In this document: piece by piece, positions 32,509 through 41,315 of the stretch
Layout: each line of letters begins with the position of its first letter
Position numbering within the stretch: the first letter of the stretch is position 1
Origin: CAYZWU01 sp964482235
GTDB lineage: Bacteria; Planctomycetota; B15-G4; CAYZWU01
NCBI GenBank assembly: GCA_964482235.1
Contig: CAYZWU010000036.1
Coordinates: forward strand, 1 to 54,644
DNA length: 54,644 nt
Direction: 5' to 3'
Notes under the pieces: model-generated
The model's input: the letters and a program-made list of their open reading frames with translations, nothing else
The model's database searches: none
Told to the model about the DNA's origin: nothing
Program-made: the position numbers and the translations under genes

Positions 32509-34074
32509 ATGAACCTGGCCACGATTCTTCAACGGGCCGCCCGCCTCTTCGGCACGCGAAACGCCGTCACCTGTTGCGGCCGCTCCTTCACCTATGACGA
32601 GCTCCTCGACCGCACCGGGCGGCTGGCCCGCCTTCTCCTCGAGAATGGGATCGGGCCGGGCGCTCCCGTGGCCGTGCTGCACAGGAACTGCCACCGCTAT
32701 ATCGAGGCCTACTTCGCCGCCGCCTTCTGCGGAGCCGTCATCGTGCCGCTCAACCACCGGCTGACCGATGCCGAGCTGACTACCATCCTTGCCGATTCCG
32801 AGGCGCGGGCATTGATGACCGAGCCGTGCTTCGCCTCGAAGGCGGATGCCGCCGCGTCTGCTCTGCCCGAGGCGGAGAGGCCTCTCGTAATGATTCTCGG
32901 CGAAGGCAGAGGTGCCACCGAGGAACGGATGGAAGCCTATCGCGGCAAGGAGACAACCTCCGTCGATGCGAGCCGCGACGACCCTGCACAGCTCTACTAC
33001 ACGAGCGGGACGACGGGAGAGCCAAAGGGTGTGATTCTGACCCACGGCAACGTTGCATCCCACGCCCTCGCCGCCATCGCGGAGCTCGGTCTGAGTGAGG
33101 CGGATATCTGGCTTCATGCCGCACCCCTCTTCCACCTGGCCGATGCCTGGGCCACCTGGGCCGTGACCTGGGTGGGGGGGCGCCACGTGATCGTCAAGGA
33201 GTTCGATCCCGAGGACGTCTTCGACGTGATCGCCGGCGAAGGCGTCACGATCACGAACCTGATCCCCACCATGCTGGTGAAGCTCGTTCACCACGAGGGT
33301 GCGGACAGCGGCAAGCTGAAGAGCATGCGGCGTATCCTGAGCGGCGGCGCGCCCATGGCCCTCGAGCTCCTGAAGAGGATCGAGAACCTCTTCCCCTGCG
33401 AGTACGTGCAGACCTACGGGCTGACGGAGACGAGCCCGTACCTGACCTTCTCCCTTCTCAAGGAGGAGCTCCTGTCGCTCCCTGCCGAGGAGAGGCAGCG
33501 CTTCCGCGCCACGACGGGGCGGCCGATGGCTGGTGTCGATCTCCGCATCGTGGACGGCTCAGGCGGCGATATCCCGTGGGACGACGAGGCGGTGGGGGAG
33601 ATCGTGGTGCGGGGGGCCACCGTCACGCCGGGCTACTTCAAGAGGCCGGAGGAGACGCGGCAGGCTTTCCGCGACGGCTGGTTCCACACCGGCGACCTGG
33701 CCTGCGTGGGGCCCGAGGGATACCTCACGATCGTGGACCGCATCAAGGACGTGATCAACACGGGCGGCGAGCAGGTCTATTCGACGGAGGTCGAAAACGC
33801 CCTCTACGCCCACGACGATGTCGAGGAGGCCGCGGTCTTCGCCGTGCCCCATGACGTCTGGGGAGAGACGGTCAAGGCGGCCGTGGTCCTGAGGAAGGAC
33901 GCATCGTGCACGGCCGGCACGCTCGTCGACTTCTGCAAGGAGAGGCTGGCACCCTTCAAGGTCCCCACGTCGATCGACTTCGTGGACGCCCTTCCCCGGA
34001 CCGGCTCGGGAAAGATCGACAAGAAGGCGCTGCGCGAGCCGTGGTGGCGGGGGCGCGGGAAGCGGGTGCAGTGA
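32509..34074 (+). CDS. AMP-forming acyl-CoA synthetase / fatty-acid-CoA ligase
   Basis: 521 residues from ATG 32509; the frame extends upstream but that part has no family match. ANL-superfamily motifs: A3 LYYTSGTTGEPKGVILTH, A5-type YGLTETSPYLTF, A7-type GWFHTGDLACVGPEGYL, A8 DRIKDVINTGGEQVYSTEVE, and the A10 lysine in RTGSGKIDKKALRE. It activates a carboxylate with ATP and transfers it to CoA; overall similarity is to medium/long-chain fatty-acyl-CoA ligases, but the substrate is open. The stop is followed by a URO-D-like gene after a 23-nt gap (or a GTGA overlap), so the two are likely co-transcribed. Confidence 0.93.
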   Translation: MNLATILQRAARLFGTRNAVTCCGRSFTYDELLDRTGRLARLLLENGIGPGAPVAVLHRNCHRYIEAYFAAAFCGAVIVPLNHRLTDAELTTILADSEARALMTEPCFASKADAAASALPEAERPLVMILGEGRGATEERMEAYRGKETTSVDASRDDPAQLYYTSGTTGEPKGVILTHGNVASHALAAIAELGLSEADIWLHAAPLFHLADAWATWAVTWVGGRHVIVKEFDPEDVFDVIAGEGVTITNLIPTMLVKLVHHEGADSGKLKSMRRILSGGAPMALELLKRIENLFPCEYVQTYGLTETSPYLTFSLLKEELLSLPAEERQRFRATTGRPMAGVDLRIVDGSGGDIPWDDEAVGEIVVRGATVTPGYFKRPEETRQAFRDGWFHTGDLACVGPEGYLTIVDRIKDVINTGGEQVYSTEVENALYAHDDVEEAAVFAVPHDVWGETVKAAVVLRKDASCTAGTLVDFCKERLAPFKVPTSIDFVDALPRTGSGKIDKKALREPWWRGRGKRVQ

Positions 34075-34097
34075 TCTCATGGCTGAGAGATCAAGAA

Positions 34098-35234
34098 ATG
34101 GTTGACTTCCCCAAGCTGCACAGAGACGTCCTGTCCGGCCGATCGAACGGCCGGATCCTCTGGCAGCCCCGGATCGGCTGCTGGTACGCGGACAAGAAGT
34201 TCGCCGGCCAGGCGCTGCCCGAGCCCTACGAGGGGATGGATTTCCATGATATCCAACGTTCCCTCGGCTGCTCGGCCCGGCTCTACGAGTTCAACTCCTG
34301 CTTCCGCCGCATCGAGCACGAGGCCGTCCGGATCAGCGAGCGGCAGCTGAACGAGACGGACAGGGAGATCGTGATCGACACGCCGGCTGGCCGCCAGGTC
34401 GCCGTGCACAGGGGCTCTCCCCGCAGCTCCCACATTTATCATCTGAAGTGGGAGGTGGAGTCGGAGGAGGAGCTCAAGGTCGCGGCCTGGCGTGAGGAGA
34501 ACGCCGCGTGGGAGTGGGATCAGAAGGAGTACGATCGCCTTCTCGGCGAGCTGGGCGATCTCGGGGCGCCCACGATCTTCATGCCGCGCATGAACGTGCA
34601 GAACCTCTACATCGACAGGATGGGTGTGGAGAACGGCGTCTTCGCTCTCCACGACTGGACCGGCACGGTGGAAACCTTCTTCCGCGCCCTGCACGACTGC
34701 CACGACCGGCTGATCGACCTGATTAACCAGTCACCGATCGAGATCGTCAACTTCGGCGAGAACGTCCACGCGGGTTCCCTGTCGCCGCGGCTCTTCGAGA
34801 AGTACCATCTGCCCGAGTGCCGCCATCGCTGCGACCGGCTGCACGCTGCGGGCAAGTTCGTTCTCTCCCACTGGGACGGCGACTGCCGTCCGCTGCTGCC
34901 ATTCGCCAGGGAGACGGGGCTCGACGGGATCGAGGCGATCACGCCGAAGCCTCAGGGGGACGTGACCCTCGAGGAGGTGAAGGAGGCGCTGGGAGACCGG
35001 ATCTTCCTATTCGACGGGATCCCGGCCGTCTTCTTCGACGAGACCTATCCGGAGGATGTCCTGATCGAGTGCACCGAGAGGATCATCGAGCTGTTTGCTC
35101 CCCGCCTCGTTCTTGGTATATCTGACGAGATCTCGTCCACGGGAGAGATCGAGCGGATCCGCCTCGTGGGATCCATCGTGGATCAGTACAACAACCGACT
35201 GCCGCGGCAGCCCGATCCGACCGGTTTGTCGTAG
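34098..35234 (+). CDS. URO-D-family-like protein downstream of acyl-CoA ligase
   Basis: 378 residues from ATG 34098; GTG 34071, overlapping the previous stop, is an alternative that adds nine residues. The TIM-barrel URO-D pattern is looser than in the other two paralogues: NGRILWQPRIGCWYADKKF, FMPRMNVQNLYIDRMGVENG, PIEIVNFGENVHAGSLSPRL, HRCDRLHAAGKFVLSHWDGD, RETGLDGIEAITPKPQGDVT and ALGDRIFLFDGIPAVFFDET. A His-Trp-Asp (SHWDGD) replaces the Cys-containing zinc segment seen in the paralogues, so the chemistry may differ. It probably works with the ligase product or is simply co-transcribed. Confidence 0.82.
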   Translation: MVDFPKLHRDVLSGRSNGRILWQPRIGCWYADKKFAGQALPEPYEGMDFHDIQRSLGCSARLYEFNSCFRRIEHEAVRISERQLNETDREIVIDTPAGRQVAVHRGSPRSSHIYHLKWEVESEEELKVAAWREENAAWEWDQKEYDRLLGELGDLGAPTIFMPRMNVQNLYIDRMGVENGVFALHDWTGTVETFFRALHDCHDRLIDLINQSPIEIVNFGENVHAGSLSPRLFEKYHLPECRHRCDRLHAAGKFVLSHWDGDCRPLLPFARETGLDGIEAITPKPQGDVTLEEVKEALGDRIFLFDGIPAVFFDETYPEDVLIECTERIIELFAPRLVLGISDEISSTGEIERIRLVGSIVDQYNNRLPRQPDPTGLS

Positions 35235-35329
35235 CCGGAGCACGATCACACGGGCCGGGAGATTGCGCAGGCCGTCAGACGCGTCGGCAGCGGATCTTCC
35301 GCGCCGCTCTCGGGAGGGGAGTACATCCA

Positions 35330-36727
35330 ATGAAATTTGATTCGATCGGCACCAGGGAGATGAACAGGAGACAGTTCCTCCGGACGGTGGGGGCGAGCGG
35401 TACGGCTCTCTGCCTTCCGGGATGCCTCTCCTCGCTCGAGGCGAATCCGTTCGACGAAGCGAGGGAGCGCCCGAACATCATCTTCGTCATGGTCGATGAC
35501 ATGGGGATCGGCGACGCGGAATGCTACGGCCAGAAGCTGATTCGGACTCCCAGGATCGACGCGATGGCCAGGGAGGGAATGCGCCACACCGCCTGCTACA
35601 CGGCCAGCCCGGTCTGCGCGCCGAGCCGGTGCTCGCTGATGACGGGGCTTCACACCGGCCACTGCCGCCGCCGCGGCAACCGCACCACAGCGCACAGGAA
35701 TGACCTCGAGGCGACGAACGGCCTGCTGCCCCTGGCGAAGGACGATTTCACCGTGGCCTCGATGATGAAGAAGGCGGGCTACGCCACCGGCGGCTTCGGC
35801 AAGTGGGGGCTGGGCAACCCGGGAACGACGGGCACTCCGGACCGGCACGGATTCGATCTCTTCTACGGCTACCTCGACCAGGTCCACGCCCACGACTACT
35901 ACACCGATTTTCTCTATCGCAACGACAGCCGCGAGACGATCCCCCCAGGCGACGACGGCAGGCAGCCCTACAGCCATCACCTGATCGTCGACGAGATGTT
36001 CCGCTTCATCCGGAGGAACAGGGAGAAGCCGTTTTTCTGCTACGCGCCCTGGACGCCGCCCCACGGCAAGTACGTGATCCCTGATCAGGGCCTCTACAAG
36101 GACGAGCCCTGGGACGACAGGTTCAAGAACTACGCGGCCATGATCACGCAGATCGACAGCGACCTCGGCCGCCTGCTCGACCTGCTGAAGGAACTCGGGA
36201 TCGAGGAGAAGACCATCGTCTTCTTCACGAGCGACAACGGTCCCAACAAGCCGTTCCTGAAGCCCTTCGACTCCAACGGGATATACAGGGGGATCAAGCG
36301 CCAGCTCTACGAGGGCGGCATCCGCATGCCGATGATTACCCGCTGGCCCGGCACGATCCCCGCCGGCGGCACGAGCGACTTCGTCTGGACCTTCACCGAC
36401 TTCATGCCCACGGCAGCTCACCTGGCGGGGATCGAGCCACCGGACGGCATGGACGGCTTCAGCGTCCTGCCCACGCTCCTCGGCAGGCAGCAGGACGCAC
36501 ACGACTACCTCTACTGGGAGTTCCACGATCCCTTCCATCAGGCCGTGAGAAAGGGGAAGTGGAAGGGGATCCGTTTCGGCACGAAGAAGCCGATGCAGCT
36601 CTACGACATCGCGGAGGATCCCTCGGAGACCACCGACAAGGCTGCCGATCACCCGGAAGTCGTTGCCGCACTGTCGGCCATCATGGACGAGGCGCACACC
36701 GATTCGGTCTACTGGCCGCTCAAGTAG
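35330..36727 (+). CDS. Tat-exported sulfatase
   Basis: 465 residues. A GGAGGGGAG site supports ATG 35330; an internal ATG at 35360 lies too close to its own upstream purines. Twin-arginine signal MNRRQFLRTVGASG at residues 11-24, with a possible lipobox near LPGC. Sulfatase motifs: RPNIIFVMVDDMGIGDAECY, formylglycine site Cys96 in VCAPSRCSLMTG, GKWGLGNPG, FFTSDNGPNKP and the late RKGKWKGIRF. The Cys-X-Pro-Ser-Arg core is the Cys type, convertible by aerobic FGE or an anaerobic radical-SAM maturase; no clear maturase lies in the window. Substrates of such exported enzymes are usually sulfated polysaccharides. Confidence 0.95.
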   Translation: MKFDSIGTREMNRRQFLRTVGASGTALCLPGCLSSLEANPFDEARERPNIIFVMVDDMGIGDAECYGQKLIRTPRIDAMAREGMRHTACYTASPVCAPSRCSLMTGLHTGHCRRRGNRTTAHRNDLEATNGLLPLAKDDFTVASMMKKAGYATGGFGKWGLGNPGTTGTPDRHGFDLFYGYLDQVHAHDYYTDFLYRNDSRETIPPGDDGRQPYSHHLIVDEMFRFIRRNREKPFFCYAPWTPPHGKYVIPDQGLYKDEPWDDRFKNYAAMITQIDSDLGRLLDLLKELGIEEKTIVFFTSDNGPNKPFLKPFDSNGIYRGIKRQLYEGGIRMPMITRWPGTIPAGGTSDFVWTFTDFMPTAAHLAGIEPPDGMDGFSVLPTLLGRQQDAHDYLYWEFHDPFHQAVRKGKWKGIRFGTKKPMQLYDIAEDPSETTDKAADHPEVVAALSAIMDEAHTDSVYWPLK

Positions 36728-36871
36728 CGCGGCAGTCCGCTGCTTGACGCCTCCTCGAAGGCGCGTCCCGCCGGAACATGAATTCCGTCAGGAGTTGTTT
36801 TCCTCCCCCTGAGCAGCTAGAGTGACGGTAATCAGGCACCCTGCAATAACCGTTGAACAAGGAGGTCCGTC

Positions 36872-37918
36872 ATGTCCCGCCTGCCGGTGTTCTTCCTTCC
36901 CCTTTTCTTCTGCTTTCTTCCCGGAATCGTTACGGCGGCCGTATCCGCCGATGAGGAGGGGGAGGATCTCTTTCCCGAGATCGAACCTTACAAGAGCGGC
37001 CATCTCGAGGTCAGCGACCTGCACAGCATCTACTACGAATGCTGCGGCAACCCCGAGGGACGGCCGGTCATCGTCCTGCACGGCGGCCCGGGTGTTGGGA
37101 GCTATCCCAGGCTCAGACAGTACTTCGATCCCGTAAAGTACAACATCGTGCTCCATGACCAGCGGGGAACGGGGCGCTCCCGTCCGTTCGGCGAGGTGCG
37201 GGGCAACACCACGTGGGACCTTGTGGGCGACATCGAGAAGCTGCGCACCCATCTGAAGCTCGGCAAGGTCGTGATCTTCGGCGGATCGTGGGGTTCGACC
37301 CTCGGCCTGGCCTACGCCGAGACCTATCCCGGCAACGTGGCAGGCCTCATCCTGCGGGGCATCTTCGCGGGAACGAAGGCGGAGATCGATCACCACTACA
37401 TCGGAGCGCGCCGTTTCTTCCCCGAGGAGCACGCGGCATTGCTCGATGCGCTTCCCGACCGGGAGAGGCGCCCTTTGCCGCCCTACCTCTTCGAGCTGGC
37501 TTGCAGCGATGACGAGAAGCTGCGGATGAAGGTGCTGCACGCCCTGGCGCGCTTCGAGCTAAAGATGTGCAAGCTCGACATGCCGGACCAGGAGGTCGAC
37601 GACATCCTGGAGAGCATCCCCCACGACGCGCATCAGCGCATCGCTAAGATCGACCTCTTCTACTCCAGCAACCAGTACTTCCTCGAGGAGGGCCAGCTGC
37701 TGCGCCAGGCAGGCAAGATCGCTCACATCCCAGCCATCCTGATCAACGGGCGCTACGACGTGGTCTGTCCGCCCCTGGCCGCCTTCAAGCTCCACAGGCT
37801 CCTGCCGAAATCGAAGCTGGTCATCGTCGAGGAGGCGGGCCACTCCGAAACGGAGGAAGGGGTCACGGCCGCCCTCGTCCGGGCGGCGGCTTTCTTCGAG
37901 GACGGGGCGGGGCGCTGA
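36872..37918 (+). CDS. pip: Secreted proline iminopeptidase-like alpha/beta hydrolase (S33)
   Basis: 348 residues. A signal peptide (FFLPLFFCFLPGIVTAAVSA) precedes an S33 peptidase domain. Landmarks: oxyanion region VLHGGPGVGSYP, LHDQRGTGRSRP, nucleophile elbow FGGSWGSTLGLAYAETYPG, Asp in NGRYDVVCPP and His in EEAGHSETEE. Proline iminopeptidases remove N-terminal proline from peptides and are usually cytoplasmic; the signal makes this one extracytoplasmic, like the two peptidases at 7677-11235. AAGGAGG precedes the ATG. Length agrees with the family plus signal. Confidence 0.92.
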   Translation: MSRLPVFFLPLFFCFLPGIVTAAVSADEEGEDLFPEIEPYKSGHLEVSDLHSIYYECCGNPEGRPVIVLHGGPGVGSYPRLRQYFDPVKYNIVLHDQRGTGRSRPFGEVRGNTTWDLVGDIEKLRTHLKLGKVVIFGGSWGSTLGLAYAETYPGNVAGLILRGIFAGTKAEIDHHYIGARRFFPEEHAALLDALPDRERRPLPPYLFELACSDDEKLRMKVLHALARFELKMCKLDMPDQEVDDILESIPHDAHQRIAKIDLFYSSNQYFLEEGQLLRQAGKIAHIPAILINGRYDVVCPPLAAFKLHRLLPKSKLVIVEEAGHSETEEGVTAALVRAAAFFEDGAGR

Positions 37919-37955
37919 TATTGCCGGTCATCGAGGAGTGTCCAGATGCTTGGTT

Positions 37956-38018
37956 TTGAGCGATCACTCAAATTAAATGTAATTATACTTTACAAATAGA
38001 CCGATAAATGTAAAGTAT
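37956..38018. promoter_or_regulatory. AT-rich region with two inverted repeats before the AAA/DUF4143 gene
   Basis: IR1 is TTGAG-CGATCA-CTCAA (37956-37971). IR2 is a perfect 10-bp arm pair, ATACTTTACA (37985-37994) and TGTAAAGTAT (38009-38018), with a 14-nt spacer; its right arm overlaps the first candidate start codon (38017). The base composition is much more AT-rich than the surroundings. It is likely the promoter and an operator for autoregulation. Confidence 0.6.
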
Positions 38019-39147
38019 GCCTACTATGAAGAAGCGCCCGTTCTGGCTCAAACGAATCAGCGACACCTGGAAGAAAAGGCCGATCGTCTGGTTGTCAGGC
38101 GTCCGCCGTGCCGGCAAGACGACCCTGGCGCAGATGCTGCCCGGTGCGGTCTACATGAACTGCGATCTGCCCTCGGTCTGCCGCAGTCTCGATGATCCGG
38201 AGTCTTTTTTTGACGGCCTGGATCGCGAGACTATCGTCATATTCGACGAGGTTCACAAGCTGGAGGATCCGAGCCGGCTCCTCAAGATCGCGGCTGACGC
38301 CTATCCTCATCTCAAGGTTCTTGCCACGGGATCTTCCTCCCTTGCGGCAACCAGGAAATTTCGCGACAGCCTGACGGGTCGCAAGCACTCCATCTACCTC
38401 CCTCCTGTCCTCTGGAGCGAATGCCTCGGTGATTTCGATGTACCGAACCTCGATCGCCGCCTGCTTCACGGTGGACTGCCCGAGCCGCTGCTTTCCGGAG
38501 TCAAGGATCCTGCGTTCTTTTCCGAGTGGATGGACAGCTACTACGCCCGCGACATCCAGGAGCTTTTCAGCATCCGGAACCGGACCGGTTTCATGAAGCT
38601 GCTGAATCTCGTGATGCGACAGAGCGGAGGGATGACGGACTATAGCCGGCTGGCGCATCTGAGCGACCTCAGCCGGCCGACCGTCAAGGCTCATCTGGAG
38701 GCGATGCAGATCGCTCACGCCATATTCCTGCTGCCGCCTTTTCACGGAGGCGGACGGCGCGAAATCACCCGAAGACCCAAGTGCTTCGCCTTTGACACCG
38801 GTATCGTCACCTTTGTGAAAGGCTGGGACAGCATCCGGGAGGAGGATCGCGGCCTTCTGTACGAGCACCTGTTGCTCGATGCACTGCGCACGAAAGTCGA
38901 CGAGAGCAATCTCTTCTACTGGAGGGACAAGTCAGGCCGGGAAGTCGACTTCATTGTCAGGGGACCGGAAGGAGCCGCAGACCTTTTCGAGTGCAAGATC
39001 GACCCCGATCAATTCGACTCCGCCAACCTCGGCCTGTTCCGTCAGTTCTATCCCGTCGGCAGGAATCACGTGGTCAGCCCGGCGGTGAAGACGCCCTATC
39101 AGAGACGGCATCGCGGGCACGCAGTGCAATACGTTTCGCTGCCTTAG
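38017..39147 (+). CDS. AAA-family ATPase with DUF4143 domain
   Basis: 376 residues. ATG 38017 lies inside an inverted repeat, so ATG 38026 (MKKRPFW) may be the used start. N-terminal AAA_14 domain: Walker A WLSGVRRAGKTTLAQML, Walker B IVIFDEVHKL, and LATGSSSLAATRKF sensor. The C-terminal DUF4143 has YARDIQELFSIRNRTGFM, winged-helix TDYSRLAHLSDLSRPTVKAH and the restriction-endonuclease-like end FYWRDKSGREVDFIV followed by DLFECKID. The E-V-D-F and E-C-K residues resemble a PD-(D/E)XK site. The family is common and multi-copy in bacteria and archaea, with no settled function. The AT-rich promoter with dyads suggests a separately regulated, possibly transferred unit. Confidence 0.93.
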   Translation: MPTMKKRPFWLKRISDTWKKRPIVWLSGVRRAGKTTLAQMLPGAVYMNCDLPSVCRSLDDPESFFDGLDRETIVIFDEVHKLEDPSRLLKIAADAYPHLKVLATGSSSLAATRKFRDSLTGRKHSIYLPPVLWSECLGDFDVPNLDRRLLHGGLPEPLLSGVKDPAFFSEWMDSYYARDIQELFSIRNRTGFMKLLNLVMRQSGGMTDYSRLAHLSDLSRPTVKAHLEAMQIAHAIFLLPPFHGGGRREITRRPKCFAFDTGIVTFVKGWDSIREEDRGLLYEHLLLDALRTKVDESNLFYWRDKSGREVDFIVRGPEGAADLFECKIDPDQFDSANLGLFRQFYPVGRNHVVSPAVKTPYQRRHRGHAVQYVSLP

Positions 39148-39230
39148 GAACCAGTCCAGACAATCACTCTGGTCGGTTTCGAATCTGATGGTCCAGCCTC
39201 TTGATAGGCCGCGCGGAATAGTACCGGGGC

Positions 39231-41051
39231 TCACTCCTCCTCGTCGCTGCCGCCCGCGCGGATGGCGGCCCGCTTCCGGGATTGCTCGTCCAGGATCGCC
39301 TTGCGCAGGCGGATGCTGCGCGGCGTCGTCTCCACGAACTCGTCGCTCTTCAGGTACTCGAGCGCCTCCTCGAGGCTGAAGTGCACGGCCGGCGCGATCT
39401 TCATCTTCCGGTCCGATCCCGAGGCGCGCATGTTGGTGAGCTTCTTCGCCCTCTGGGCGTTCACCACGATGTCGTGGCCCCTGTTGTGCTCGCCGATGAC
39501 CTGGCCGGGGTAGAGATCCTCGCCCGGATCGACGAAGAAGCGGCCGCGGTCCTGGAGGATATCGAGGGCGTAGGGGACCGCCGTTCCCCTGGCCTTGGAG
39601 ATGATGCTGCCCGTCTGCCTCTGGGGGATCGATCCCTTGAAATACTCGTACTGGAAGAAGCGGTGGTTGATCACGATCTCGCCCGACGTGGCGCGCATCA
39701 TCCGGCTGCGGAAGCCGATCAGGCCGCGGCTCGGGATGCGGAACTCCAGCTGCGTGCGTCCCTCCGCCTCCTCCATGTTGACGAGCTCAGCCTTGCGCTC
39801 CGTGGCGAACTCGATCACCGTGCCGGTGTACGCGGCCGGCACGTCGATGATCAGCACCTCCACCGGTTCGGCCTTCTTCCCGTTGATCTCCTTGAAGATC
39901 ACCCGCGGCTGGCCCACCATGAACTCGTAGCCCTCGCGCCGCATGTTCTCCATCAGGATCGACAGGTGGAGGATGCCCCGGCCGGATACCTTGAACGTGT
40001 CGGCCGAGCCGCCGTCCTCCACGCGCAGGGCCACGTCGCGCTCGGCCTCGTGGAAGAGCCTCTCGCGGACCTGGCGGCTCGTGACCAGCGAACCCTCGCG
40101 GCCGGCGACGGGGCCGTTGTTCGCCATGAAGTTCATGGTCAGCGTGGGCTCGTCCACGGCGATGATCGGCAGCGGCTCGGGATGTTCCGCGTCGGCCAGG
40201 GTGTCGCTGATGTCGACCTTCTCGATGCCCACCACGGCGCAGATGTCGCCGCAGGCCACGGCTTCCGTCTCCGATCGTTCCAGTCCGTCGAAGAGGAAGA
40301 GCTGCTGCGCCTGGGCCTTGATCTGCGAGCCGTCGCGCTTGATCAGCATCAGCGGTTCCTTCCGGCGGATCCGCCCGCGGAAGATGCGGCCGATGCCGAT
40401 CCGTCCCACGTAGTCGTTGTAGTCCAGGGCAGAGATCAGCATCTGAAGCGGACCGTCGCGCGGCTCGGGTGCGGGAACCGCGTTGATGATCATGTCGAGC
40501 AGCGGGGTGAGGTCGCGTTTCTCGTCGTCGAGCTCGTCCTTGGCCCAGCCGTCGCGGCCCGAGGCGTAGACGCCCCTGAAGTCGAGCTGCTCGTCGCTGG
40601 CCTTGAGCTCCACGAAGAGGTCGAAGACCTCGTTCAGCACCTCGTCGGGCCGGGCGTTCTTCCGATCCACCTTGTTGATCACCACCACGGGTGTGAGGTC
40701 GAGCTGCAGAGCCTTCTGCAGAACGAACCGCGTCTGGGGCATGGGGCCCTCGAAGGCGTCGACGAGCAGGAGCACGCCGTCGGCCATCTTGAGGACCCGC
40801 TCCACCTCGCCGCCGAAGTCGGCGTGGCCCGGTGTGTCGATCAGGTTGATGCGCACGCCGCGGTAGGAGACGGAGAAGTTCTTGGAGAAGATCGTGATGC
40901 CCCGCTCGCGCTCCAGGTCGTGGGAGTCGAGATAGCGCTCGCGCACCTTCTGGCCTTCACGGAAGACGTGGCTCTGCTTCAGGATCTGATCGACGAGCGT
41001 GGTCTTGCCGTGGTCCACGTGGGCGATGATGGCGATGTTTCTGATATCCAT
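39231..41051 (-). CDS. typA: Ribosome-associated GTPase TypA/BipA
   Basis: 606 residues from ATG 41051; a longer frame to 41123 adds 24 non-conserved residues. Translational GTPase motifs: G1 AHVDHGKTTLVDQ, G2 in RERGITIFSKN, G3 DTPGHADFGGEVER, G4 VINKVDRKNARPDEV. Domains II-V and the BipA-specific C-terminus follow, including RMMRATSGEIVINHRFFQYE and GDLYPGQVIGEHNRG-type sequence (reading EDLYPGQVIGEHNRGHDIVV). BipA supports ribosome assembly and adaptation at low temperature or under stress. The last approximately 30 residues are a basic extension. It is convergent with the DUF4143 gene and is an ordinary chromosomal core gene. Confidence 0.98.
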   Translation of the reverse strand: MDIRNIAIIAHVDHGKTTLVDQILKQSHVFREGQKVRERYLDSHDLERERGITIFSKNFSVSYRGVRINLIDTPGHADFGGEVERVLKMADGVLLLVDAFEGPMPQTRFVLQKALQLDLTPVVVINKVDRKNARPDEVLNEVFDLFVELKASDEQLDFRGVYASGRDGWAKDELDDEKRDLTPLLDMIINAVPAPEPRDGPLQMLISALDYNDYVGRIGIGRIFRGRIRRKEPLMLIKRDGSQIKAQAQQLFLFDGLERSETEAVACGDICAVVGIEKVDISDTLADAEHPEPLPIIAVDEPTLTMNFMANNGPVAGREGSLVTSRQVRERLFHEAERDVALRVEDGGSADTFKVSGRGILHLSILMENMRREGYEFMVGQPRVIFKEINGKKAEPVEVLIIDVPAAYTGTVIEFATERKAELVNMEEAEGRTQLEFRIPSRGLIGFRSRMMRATSGEIVINHRFFQYEYFKGSIPQRQTGSIISKARGTAVPYALDILQDRGRFFVDPGEDLYPGQVIGEHNRGHDIVVNAQRAKKLTNMRASGSDRKMKIAPAVHFSLEEALEYLKSDEFVETTPRSIRLRKAILDEQSRKRAAIRAGGSDEEE

Positions 41052-41315
41052 GACAGGTCGGCCTTGACGACCGGCTCCTCTGGTTTTTCCATGCAACTTG
41101 CCGACAGTCGGCAAAGGAGGCAATTCCTACCACAGGGAGTGATTCGAGTCAATGCGAACAAGGCGATTTTCGCTGATATTTCCTCCGATTCCCTGATTTT
41201 CCGGATCAGTGCTGAAGTGGAGATCGAATAGGGGCTTGATCGACGATCTCGTTCGCCGGTAAAACCTTCATAGAAGTTGCAGTGTCCGGAGCAAACTCTT
41301 GAAAGAGATCAGGTC

